From assembly GCA_012800155.1 (NCBI GenBank), contig JAAZJX010000070.1, positions 1 to 22,431 on the forward strand: a DNA stretch of 22,431 nt. The letters are read 5' to 3'. The translations under genes were made by a program, and so were the position numbers. Shown piece after piece: positions 6,514 through 13,074 of the stretch. Numbering within the stretch: the stretch's first letter is position 1; each line of letters opens with the position of its first letter. The stretch is from Candidatus Magasanikiibacteriota bacterium. Its GTDB lineage: Bacteria; Patescibacteriota; Patescibacteriia; Magasanikbacterales; UBA922. The notes beneath the pieces are model-generated. The model ran no database searches and was not told the origin of the DNA. It saw nothing but the letters and a program-made list of their open reading frames with translations.

Positions 6514-7473
6514 TTAAAAATTGATTGAATTAAAAATTTTATTGCATTTTTCTAACCACTTATCTCTATATTCTTCTCGTCGATCATTTTCATGAAATTT
6601 TAACATCTCATCAGAAATTACTACTCTAGTATCAGCTTCATTTTGAAGACTATGTAAATTCATTTTCATTTTAGCTAATTGCATTTCTTTTGCTTGTTTT
6701 TCTATAATCTCTCCATAACCACCTGACCAAACTTTTTCAAAAAAATTTTTTATTACTTTTTTACTTTCTGCTACTTTCCAAAGATTATTAGGTACATAAT
6801 TATTTAACTCATTTAATAAATATTTATTTAACCATTGATTATTTTTAATAATAATTTGATAAAAATTTTGGGGATCATAAACTGGCACCAAAGTACTTAA
6901 CCAATAAATTAAATAAATATCATTTTTAATAGCTGTTTTTTCTAAATTTAAACTATCATCTGCTATATAAAAACTTAAACAAATTTTATTTTTAATTTTC
7001 TTTTTTGTGCGTCGCATTCTCAAAAAACTAAGATATAAAGTAACCAAAGCTCTTGTTATAAATAATCTACCTTTTTTAATTACAATAAAAACATCAATAT
7101 CACTATCTTCTTCTACTATTCCATAACCCAAAGTATTACAAACAAATACTGCTTTTACAAAAGGCACTTGAGAAATTTTCTTTATACCTCGAACAGCTAT
7201 TTTCATTTTCTCTTCTACTAATTTAACTCTGGATTGTCTTGTTTGAATAATATTTTTTCGTCCTGATAAAAAATAAAATCCTTGATTTTGTTCCAACAAA
7301 TCAGTAGTCTCAACTAATTTATTTAATGCTAATAAAAAATCAGTATAATTTAACTGTAAATTAACCTCTGCAACATATAAATATCTAAAAAGTTCTTCCT
7401 GAGTCAAAGGATGATCAAAAATATCAAAATAAGCTAAAGTTTGTAAAATATATTTTTTAAAATTTTTCTGCAT
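6514..7473 (-). CDS. Nucleotidyltransferase-fold protein with N-terminal helical domain, function unknown
   Basis: 319 residues, soluble. An N-terminal winged-helix-like region (YFDIFDHPLTQEELFRYL, 15-32) is followed by a minimal nucleotidyltransferase core at about 105-131: a strand, the loop TLGYGIVEEDSDIDVFIV, and the metal-binding pair D125 and D127. The usual GS of the helix before the acidic pair is replaced by LGYG, so activity is not certain. A second conserved acid may lie in the KICLSFYIADDSL segment (about 163-175). Proteins of this build occur next to glycan or cell-surface genes in candidate-phyla genomes, but I know no proven role. It precedes the O-antigen ligase-like gene by 8 bases, suggesting a shared envelope-glycan function. 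Starts at ATG 7473 shortly after the terminator of the PRC-barrel gene. Confidence 0.7.
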   Translation of the reverse strand: MQKNFKKYILQTLAYFDIFDHPLTQEELFRYLYVAEVNLQLNYTDFLLALNKLVETTDLLEQNQGFYFLSGRKNIIQTRQSRVKLVEEKMKIAVRGIKKISQVPFVKAVFVCNTLGYGIVEEDSDIDVFIVIKKGRLFITRALVTLYLSFLRMRRTKKKIKNKICLSFYIADDSLNLEKTAIKNDIYLIYWLSTLVPVYDPQNFYQIIIKNNQWLNKYLLNELNNYVPNNLWKVAESKKVIKNFFEKVWSGGYGEIIEKQAKEMQLAKMKMNLHSLQNEADTRVVISDEMLKFHENDRREEYRDKWLEKCNKIFNSINF

Positions 7474-7519
7474 ATTACTTAAATAGTTTACCTTAATTAT
7501 AAAAAAAATAAAAGTCTAA

Positions 7520-7544
7520 AAAATACTTCCCTTGGAAGTATTTT
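7520..7544 (-). terminator. Intrinsic terminator after the PRC-barrel gene
   Basis: An 11-bp perfect stem AAAATACTTCC/GGAAGTATTTT with a 3-base loop. On the minus strand it runs into TTTTTT, the usual intrinsic terminator form. It separates the PRC-barrel gene from the nucleotidyltransferase-like gene. Confidence 0.75.
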
Positions 7545-7565
7545 ATTTTAAAATTAAAAATTATC

Positions 7566-7847
7566 TTATCCCACTTGATCCATTACTATACCTTCTGGTT
7601 CTCTATTAATTTTATTTTCTACTATATTTTCAATTCTAGTTTTAATAATATTATCTTCTACAATCATTTTTTGATTATTTATTGAAATTATTTGTAAAGG
7701 ACTAATTAAATATCTTTTTCCTAATAAATTTCTTATTTCATACTGCCAAATTATTTGTTCTTTTGTATCTAAAACAATATCATAAACTTTTCCTAAATTT
7801 ACACCTGATTTTGTCTGAACTTTTAAATTTTTCAAATTAATTTTCAT
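7566..7847 (-). CDS. PRC-barrel domain protein
   Basis: 93 residues. The whole protein is one PRC-barrel-like beta domain: MKINLKNLKVQTKSGVNLGK, then VYDIVLDTKEQIIWQYEI, then a loop and RYLISPLQIISI, ending in NQKMIVEDNIIKTR. PRC-barrel domains occur in RimM (16S rRNA processing), photosynthetic reaction centre H subunit and many stand-alone small proteins; this one has no RimM N-terminal domain, so it is not RimM. The role is unknown. It is a single-gene unit with its own promoter (7868-7896) and terminator (7520-7544). No Shine-Dalgarno is visible before the ATG at 7847. Confidence 0.72.
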   Translation of the reverse strand: MKINLKNLKVQTKSGVNLGKVYDIVLDTKEQIIWQYEIRNLLGKRYLISPLQIISINNQKMIVEDNIIKTRIENIVENKINREPEGIVMDQVG

Positions 7848-7867
7848 AAAAAATATTTTATAATAAT

Positions 7868-7896
7868 ATTATACCTAATAAACTTAAACCCGACAA
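7868..7896 (-). promoter_or_regulatory. Promoter of the PRC-barrel gene
   Basis: On the minus strand, -35 TTGTCG (7896-7891), 17-base spacer, -10 TATAAT (7873-7868). Predicted start is near 7861, leaving a leader of about 14 bases. Confidence 0.6.
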
Positions 7897-7936
7897 TAAA
7901 CTAATAAACTAATTATACTAAACAAAATATGTACAA

Positions 7937-7967
7937 AAAATACAAGAAAATTTTATTCTTGTATTTT
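7937..7967 (-). terminator. Intrinsic terminator after yidC
   Basis: A 12-bp stem (7937-7948 with 7956-7967: AAAATACAAGAA/TTCTTGTATTTT), 7-base loop, and a run of T on the minus strand. It lies about 70 bases past the yidC stop. Confidence 0.7.
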
Positions 7968-8035
7968 ATAATTTTTATTTTATTCTTTATTTATTTTTCA
8001 AAATCTTAAATAAAAAAGATCTTTTATTTTATTAT

Positions 8036-8785
8036 TTATTCTACTTTTCCCTCAATAATATTTCCAGCTAAAGTATTATTTTTCTTTTTAAAAATTATTA
8101 ACTGTTGTAAAGTAGTAAACAAAGTAGATAAAAACCAATAAAGAGTCAAACCACCGGGTAATTGAAAACCAATAAAAACTGTCAAAATTGGCATAAAATA
8201 AAGCATTTGTTTATTCATCATTGCCATCATATTTTCATCTTTGGCACCAGCACCAGCAACTGCTGGAGCTTTCTTTCTCATCATCATTTTGGTTTGTAAA
8301 AACTGAGATCCTCCAGCCAAAAATGCAAAAATAACACTTCTCTTACTTAAATCAATAAATCCTAAAGATAAAGTATTTATATGTTCTGGATTTTTTACAA
8401 AAGAATAAAGTAAATCAAAATTATTTGAAGCCAAACCAGAACGCAAAACATAATATAAAGCAATCAAAATTGGCATTTGAATCAAAAGTGGTAAACAAGA
8501 AGCAAAAGGATTAACTTTATTTTCTTTATATAATTTCATTGTTTCAGCCGCTAATTGTTGTTGATTATCTTTATATTTCCTTTTTATTTCTTCCATTTTT
8601 GGTTGAAGATCATTTAAAGCTTTTTGTGATTTAATAGAAGATTGTGTCAAAGGATATAATACTAATTTTATAATAATAGTAATTATCAAAATTACTATTC
8701 CCACATCTGGAATAATATTATATAAAGCTACAAAACCATTAAACAATGGTCGATAAAGTACAACATTAAAAAATTGTCCTAACAT
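8036..8785 (-). CDS. yidC: YidC/Oxa1 family membrane protein insertase
   Basis: 249 residues, the short form without the large periplasmic domain of proteobacterial YidC. It inserts and folds membrane proteins, alone or with the Sec translocon. It has five or so membrane segments in the Oxa1 order: segment about 28-46, the cytoplasmic helical hairpin QPKMEEIKRKYKDNQQQLAAE (61-81), the conserved NPFASCLPLLIQMPILIALYY (92-112), and later the LPGGLTLYWFLSTLFTTLQQ segment near the C-terminus. The position normally holding the conserved groove arginine is lysine (K40 in IIIKLVLYPLT). The usual partners rnpA and rpmH are not beside it. It has its own promoter and terminator, so it is a single-gene unit between nusA and the PRC-barrel gene. 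Confidence 0.95.
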   Translation of the reverse strand: MLGQFFNVVLYRPLFNGFVALYNIIPDVGIVILIITIIIKLVLYPLTQSSIKSQKALNDLQPKMEEIKRKYKDNQQQLAAETMKLYKENKVNPFASCLPLLIQMPILIALYYVLRSGLASNNFDLLYSFVKNPEHINTLSLGFIDLSKRSVIFAFLAGGSQFLQTKMMMRKKAPAVAGAGAKDENMMAMMNKQMLYFMPILTVFIGFQLPGGLTLYWFLSTLFTTLQQLIIFKKKNNTLAGNIIEGKVE

Positions 8786-8817
8786 AAATATTATTTATCT
8801 TTTAATTAACGCTCTGG

Positions 8818-8846
8818 ATTATAGCATTTATTTTTAAGATTATCAA
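8818..8846 (-). promoter_or_regulatory. yidC promoter
   Basis: On the minus strand, -35 TTGATA (8846-8841), 17-base spacer, TG, then perfect -10 TATAAT (8823-8818). Predicted start is near 8811, giving a leader of about 26 bases without Shine-Dalgarno. The rest of the 274-bp gap to nusA is A/T-rich and shows only the nusA terminator. Confidence 0.7.
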
Positions 8847-9014
8847 GAGCTAAATTTTAAAAGTATTTTTTATTTCCAAAATAAATAAAACCTAAATTTA
8901 ACTAAAAATAACTAATTCGCTTCCTTTTATTTAATTTGTTTAATTTATGTGCTTTAAAATATTTTTTAAATTAAAATTATTAATTAACACTAAAAATTTT
9001 ATTAGTAAAAAATA

Positions 9015-9045
9015 AAAAACCCTATATTTTTAATATAGAGTTTTT
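9015..9045 (-). terminator. Intrinsic terminator after nusA
   Basis: A stem of about 13-14 bp (minus strand AAAACTCTATATT / AATATAGGGTTTT, one G.U) with a 3-base loop, then TTTTTTATTTTTT. It lies 15 bases past the nusA stop. Confidence 0.75.
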
Positions 9046-9059
9046 TAGATAATCAATAT

Positions 9060-10319
9060 TTATTTTTCTTCTGCCTCATCTTTTACTACAACTGCTTCTA
9101 TCATTTCACTAATTTTTTTATCACTCAACTTAGCTTCAACATCTTCCATTTCTTCATCTGAACTAACAACTTTTTCTTCATCACCTTGTTGCACTACTTT
9201 AATTTTCCAACCAGTTAATTCAGCTGCTAAACGAACATTTTGTCCTCCTCTACCAATTGCCAAAGAAAACTGATCTTCCGCAACACTAACAACTGCTTCT
9301 TGTTCTTCTTCATTTAATTCTACACTGTCAATTTTAGCAGGTGATAAAGCTTGTTTTATATAATTTTGAGTATCAGTACTAAATTGAATAACATCAATTT
9401 TTTCTCCACCTAATTCATCAATAATAGTATTAATACGACTACCGCGTTGACCAATACAAGAACCAATCGGATCAATATTTTCATCACTAGTAAATACTGC
9501 TACTTTTGAACGATTGCCAGCATCACGAGCAATTCCTTTTATTTCTACTGTTCCAGCATTTATTTCAGGAATTTCTTGAATAAAAATTGCTTCTACCATT
9601 TTTGGAGTTGATCTAGATAAAATAATTTCTAAACCGCGTGTTCCCATATTTACTGATAAAATACAAAATCTCATTCTAGCTCCAGGACGATAATTTTCTT
9701 TATAAATTTGTTCATTTTGAGGCACAATTCCAGTCACTTTTCCTAAATCCACAATCACTACACCATTGCGATCACGACGCTGTACTGTACCACTAATAAT
9801 TTCACCTTCCTGTTCTTTCAATTCTTCATAAACATTTCCTCTCTCAGCTTCTCGTAAACGCTGAATAATAACTTGTTTGGCAGTCTGAGCAGCCATCCGA
9901 CCAAATTCTCCTGGTACTTCCAAAGAAATTTCTAAAATATCCCCAATCTTAACATTCTTTTTAAATTCTTTTGCAGGAGTTTTCATCATTTGAGTTTTGG
10001 GATTGAAACGAACTAAATCTGCTAATTCTTCTTCTTCCAATTCACGACCTTCAGCAAAAGCTTTTTCACGACGAGCATTCATTTCTAATTGATCTTGTTC
10101 TAATTTTTCCTCTGGAATATCTTCTACAATTTCTTTGACATCCCAAGCTTTGATATCACCTAATTCAGGATCAAATTCTACTCGAATATTTTGTTGACGA
10201 TTGCCAAAATCTTTGCGATAGGCAGCAGCCAAAGCAGCTTGGATAGACTCCAAAACTGACTCATAACTTAAACCTTTTTCAGCGCAAATGACTTCAATTG
10301 CTTTTGTAATTTCTGACAT
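9060..10319 (-). CDS. nusA: Transcription termination/antitermination protein NusA
   Basis: 419 residues. NusA binds RNA polymerase and nascent RNA, and modulates pausing, termination and antitermination. Domains: N-terminal RNAP-binding domain (1 to about 160, including RMAAQTAKQVIIQRLREAER), S1 domain (about 172-235, GTVQRRDRNGVVIVDLG), KH1 (about 240-310, with DPIGSCIGQRGSRI) and KH2 (about 315-378, with SLAIGRGGQNVRLA). It ends in an acidic tail (about 380-419) and has no AR2 repeats. The N-terminal domain carries a highly charged extra segment of about 40 residues (65-105, EEKLEQDQLEM...GRELEEEELADLV). The usual rimP and infB neighbours are absent. Starts at ATG in very A/T-rich leader DNA. 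Confidence 0.96.
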   Translation of the reverse strand: MSEITKAIEVICAEKGLSYESVLESIQAALAAAYRKDFGNRQQNIRVEFDPELGDIKAWDVKEIVEDIPEEKLEQDQLEMNARREKAFAEGRELEEEELADLVRFNPKTQMMKTPAKEFKKNVKIGDILEISLEVPGEFGRMAAQTAKQVIIQRLREAERGNVYEELKEQEGEIISGTVQRRDRNGVVIVDLGKVTGIVPQNEQIYKENYRPGARMRFCILSVNMGTRGLEIILSRSTPKMVEAIFIQEIPEINAGTVEIKGIARDAGNRSKVAVFTSDENIDPIGSCIGQRGSRINTIIDELGGEKIDVIQFSTDTQNYIKQALSPAKIDSVELNEEEQEAVVSVAEDQFSLAIGRGGQNVRLAAELTGWKIKVVQQGDEEKVVSSDEEMEDVEAKLSDKKISEMIEAVVVKDEAEEK

Positions 10320-10386
10320 ATTATTTTGTTTAAACTAATTAATAATTAATTAAATTAATTGATCTAAATTTAAAATAAAACTTTTT

Positions 10387-10415
10387 TATCTAAATTATTT
10401 TTAAATTTTAATCAA
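10387..10415 (-). promoter_or_regulatory. Possible nusA promoter
   Basis: On the minus strand, -35 TTGATT (10415-10410), 17-base spacer, -10 TAGATA (10392-10387), just downstream of the terminator of the preceding unit. In such A/T-rich DNA a chance match is possible. Confidence 0.4.
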
Positions 10416-10424
10416 AGTTTAAAA

Positions 10425-10452
10425 AAAGTAGCATTGATAATAATGCTACTTT
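10425..10452 (-). terminator. Intrinsic terminator after the YraN-like gene
   Basis: An 11-bp perfect stem AAAGTAGCATT/AATGCTACTTT with a 6-base loop; the minus strand then runs TTTTTTT. It closes the small membrane protein, methyltransferase and YraN unit. Confidence 0.85.
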
Positions 10453-10472
10453 ACTAAATATAGTTTAACAAA

Positions 10473-10844
10473 TTAATCTAAACTTGTCAAGTATTTCTTA
10501 AATTTAACTACTTTATTTCTTTTATCTATATACACAGAAATTTGTTCAATATACATTGCTATTTCTTCAATCTGTAATTTCTTTGCTTGGCAATACTGTT
10601 CAATTGCTTTAAACATTTTAACTTTTTTATTTTTATCAAAAGATCTTTCAGCGCTATCTTCACCACAAGTTCTAGTTTTTACTTCAATAAAAGAAATTTT
10701 ATTATCAATTTGAGCAATAATATCTATCTCACCTTCTCTAGTCCAATAATTTCTAGCAATAATCTTATAACCCTGACGAATTAAAAAAGAGCACGCTTGG
10801 CTCTCTCCCCAATTACCTATTTTTCTTTTATTTATTACACTCAC
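10473..10844 (-). CDS. YraN/UPF0102 family endonuclease-like protein
   Basis: 123 residues, the usual size. The family has a restriction-endonuclease-like fold; its true substrate is unknown, though recombination or repair roles have been proposed. Motifs: GNWGESQACSFLIRQGYKI (10-28, with the conserved GE of the first helix), NYWTREGEIDIIA (32-44, GEID acidic pair) and FIEVKTRT (52-59, ExK motif), together the PD-(D/E)XK signature. The start is GTG at 10844. An ATG two bases upstream is out of frame and hits TGA at once, overlapping the GTG (ATGTGAGTG). It lies 11 bases after the methyltransferase and is the last gene before a terminator. Confidence 0.88.
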   Translation of the reverse strand: MSVINKRKIGNWGESQACSFLIRQGYKIIARNYWTREGEIDIIAQIDNKISFIEVKTRTCGEDSAERSFDKNKKVKMFKAIEQYCQAKKLQIEEIAMYIEQISVYIDKRNKVVKFKKYLTSLD

Positions 10845-10855
10845 ATTTTAAAAAT

Positions 10856-11407
10856 TTAATCTTGTTTAAACAATACTAAACCATGATGATAATACCCCAT
10901 ATCAAATTCTTCTTGTACCACAAAACCATGCAATCTGGACCAACGCTTAATATCTTCAAAATCAACATATCTTTCAGAAGGTGGACCAAAACTTAAATTT
11001 TTTCTTGACCAATCAACTAATATCAAACGCGCTTTATCTTTTAATAAACGATGAGCTTCTTCTAAAATACCATGACGATTGTCAGAATGAACTAATACAT
11101 TAATAATAAAAGCTACATCAAGAGAATTAGCAGGAATAGCAGTTGCTCCAACAATTTCTAAATTAGACCAAACAGTGTGAATATTTAAAAAATTATTTAC
11201 CGCAGCTCGTTTACGAATATTTTCTAATGCTTCTTTCAAAATATCAGCAGCATAAACAATACCAGTATCACCAACTTTTTTAGCACCCGGAAAAACTATA
11301 TGACCCAAACGACCACAACCTAAATCAGCAATATGCATGCCTTTTTGCAATTGTCCTTTTTCAAACAATAATGGCACATTGATCATTTGATCTCCTGAAC
11401 TATACAT
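10856..11407 (-). CDS. Class I SAM-dependent methyltransferase, substrate unknown
   Basis: 183 residues, one Rossmann-type methyltransferase domain. SAM motif I is ADLGCGRLG (27-35), motif II ends at VYAADI (51-56), motif IV is around SLDVAFIINVLVHSD, and a post-motif region follows (HRLLKDKARLILVDW). This resembles the Methyltransf_11/25/31 type acting on small molecules, lipids or proteins; nothing fixes the substrate. It sits 15 bases after the small membrane protein and 11 before the YraN-like gene, so these three form a unit with one promoter (11702-11730) and one terminator. Confidence 0.8.
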   Translation of the reverse strand: MYSSGDQMINVPLLFEKGQLQKGMHIADLGCGRLGHIVFPGAKKVGDTGIVYAADILKEALENIRKRAAVNNFLNIHTVWSNLEIVGATAIPANSLDVAFIINVLVHSDNRHGILEEAHRLLKDKARLILVDWSRKNLSFGPPSERYVDFEDIKRWSRLHGFVVQEEFDMGYYHHGLVLFKQD

Positions 11408-11422
11408 ATTAAAAATTTTTAA

Positions 11423-11671
11423 TTAAAAGTTTCCAAAAAGTTTACCAAAAGTAGCCATAATAAAACCACCTAATAAACCAGTCATTCCCATCATAGCTAT
11501 AATAATAATTGCCAAACCAACCAACTTATACATCAACCTCGTACCGCCAGAAGTACCAAGATGTTCTTCAGCCCAAGCATTAGTACCAAAATTTTCAATA
11601 AACCATTCTGTCTTAATAATTAAAAAAGTTCCGACCACAATTGCGATTAAGCCAATAATATATTTACCCAT
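11423..11671 (-). CDS. Small two-helix membrane protein, unknown function
   Basis: 82 residues. The N-terminal transmembrane segment (about 4-20, IIGLIAIVVGTFLIIKT) is followed by a polar loop with WFIENFGTNAWAEEHLGTSGG and a second hydrophobic region (about 52-75, ending in a Gly/Met-rich stretch). The loop motif is distinctive, and I recall similar short proteins in candidate-phyla genomes, but no function is known. It is first in a unit with the methyltransferase and the YraN-like gene. Confidence 0.65.
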   Translation of the reverse strand: MGKYIIGLIAIVVGTFLIIKTEWFIENFGTNAWAEEHLGTSGGTRLMYKLVGLAIIIIAMMGMTGLLGGFIMATFGKLFGNF

Positions 11672-11701
11672 AAAAATAATTATTAATAAATAATATAATA
11701 A

Positions 11702-11730
11702 ATTATATAATAAAACTATCTTATTTTCAA
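11702..11730 (-). promoter_or_regulatory. Promoter of the small membrane protein-methyltransferase-YraN unit
   Basis: On the minus strand, -35 TTGAAA (11730-11725), 17-base spacer, perfect -10 TATAAT (11707-11702). Predicted start is near 11695, with a leader of about 24 bases. Confidence 0.6.
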
Positions 11731-11847
11731 AATTTTATTTAAATTCATCATAAATATCTATTATTTATTAACGAATTTATTATTTTTTATATTTAAAAAG
11801 AATAACTGATAAAAATGAAATACTCAAAAATTTTATAACTCCTAAAA

Positions 11848-12831
11848 TTATCTTATCCCCACCATTTTTCTCACTTCTTCCATTGTTTTTTGAGCAACAG
11901 GTCGAGCTTTATCAGCGCCTTTTTGTAAAATTTCATTTAATTTATTTTCATCACTTAATAATTCCGCCCGCTTTTGACGAAAATCCGCAAAATAATTAAC
12001 AATAGCTTCAGCTACTGCTTTTTTCAATTCTCCATAACGGATGGTACCATCTATTTCAGCAGTTAAAAAATCTTGATAAATATTTTGATCTCCAAATTCA
12101 TTTAATAATAATAATAAATTTTGAACTCCCGGAGCGCCTTCACCAACAAAAGTTGCTGTTACTGCTTTACTTAATTTTTTCATCACTACTTCTGGTTCAT
12201 CATTAAGCTCTATTACATGACCAGATCCTAAACTCTTGCTCATTTTTTTATTTGGATCAAGTAAACTCATTACTTTTGAAATTTTAGTTAATAAATGTTT
12301 AGTTTCTGGAAAATATTTTCCAAAACGATTATTAAACCAACGAGCTGTATCCCGAGTCAACTCTACATGTTGAATTTGATCTTGTCCAACTGGCACAATA
12401 TCTCCATGATAAAGTAAAATATCAGCTGCTTGAAGAATTGGGTAAGTTAATAAACCAGAGTTAATATTTTTTTCTTGTCTATCTGACTTATCTTTGAATT
12501 GAGTCATACGATAAAGTTCTGAAATTGGTGTTACACAATTAAAAACCCAAGATAATTCTGTATGCTCTTGAACATGAGACTGAATAAAAAAAGTAGTTTT
12601 ATTTGGATCAATTCCTACAGCAATTAACTCAGCAGAAGTACGAAGAATTTGCGCCCGACGATCTTCTGGACTCATGTTACCAGTCAAAGAATGTAAATCA
12701 GCAATAAAAATATACATCTCATATTTACCAGAATTTTGTAATTCTACCCAATTTTTTATTGTCCCTAAATAATTACCAATATGAATATTACCCGTTGGCT
12801 GAATACCAGAAACAATTACTTGTTTTTTCAT
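11848..12831 (-). CDS. trpS: Tryptophanyl-tRNA synthetase
   Basis: 327 residues, the usual length of bacterial TrpRS. It charges tRNA-Trp using ATP. Class I signatures: SGIQPTGNIHIGNYLG (8-23, the HIGH-type motif as HIGN) and KKMSKSLGSG (195-204, KMSKS). GQDQIQHVELTRD (149-161) is the TrpRS nucleotide/tryptophan pocket segment. The C-terminus, with RYGELKKAVAEAI, is the usual anticodon-binding helical domain. The enzyme looks complete. It is a single gene between rpoC and the small membrane protein, with its own likely promoter (12887-12915). No clear terminator was found after it. Confidence 0.97.
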   Translation of the reverse strand: MKKQVIVSGIQPTGNIHIGNYLGTIKNWVELQNSGKYEMYIFIADLHSLTGNMSPEDRRAQILRTSAELIAVGIDPNKTTFFIQSHVQEHTELSWVFNCVTPISELYRMTQFKDKSDRQEKNINSGLLTYPILQAADILLYHGDIVPVGQDQIQHVELTRDTARWFNNRFGKYFPETKHLLTKISKVMSLLDPNKKMSKSLGSGHVIELNDEPEVVMKKLSKAVTATFVGEGAPGVQNLLLLLNEFGDQNIYQDFLTAEIDGTIRYGELKKAVAEAIVNYFADFRQKRAELLSDENKLNEILQKGADKARPVAQKTMEEVRKMVGIR

Positions 12832-12886
12832 ATACTGATTTAAATAAATTAATAATAATTATATTAAAAATATAAACAATGCTTAT

Positions 12887-12915
12887 ATTTTACTTAATTT
12901 TTAAAGAAAAGACAA
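12887..12915 (-). promoter_or_regulatory. trpS promoter
   Basis: On the minus strand, -35 TTGTCT (12915-12910), 17-base spacer, -10 TAAAAT (12892-12887). Predicted start is near 12880, giving a leader of about 50 bases. I see no T-box or trp-leader structure in that leader. Confidence 0.5.
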
Positions 12916-13017
12916 ATTAAATATAATTAAACAAAAATTAGAAATTTATTTAACCATAATGAATCATTTTAAATTTGTTAAATTCTTTTCCTCTTTATTT
13001 TATTTATTTTGAAAATA

Positions 13018-13045
13018 AAAACACTCTCAAATTTGAGAGTGTTTT
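13018..13045 (-). terminator. Intrinsic terminator of the rpoBC operon
   Basis: A perfect 28-base palindrome, two 14-base arms AAAACACTCTCAAA/TTTGAGAGTGTTTT, running into T-rich DNA in both directions. It lies 30 bases past the rpoC stop. Confidence 0.85.
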
Positions 13046-13074
13046 CTTTTAAATTATCTAGCTTTAAAACTTTA

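Noticed and set aside
12832..13017. T-box or trp attenuator before trpS
   Set aside because: No T-box AGGGUGG-type sequence, no run of Trp codons and no terminator between the promoter and the start codon.
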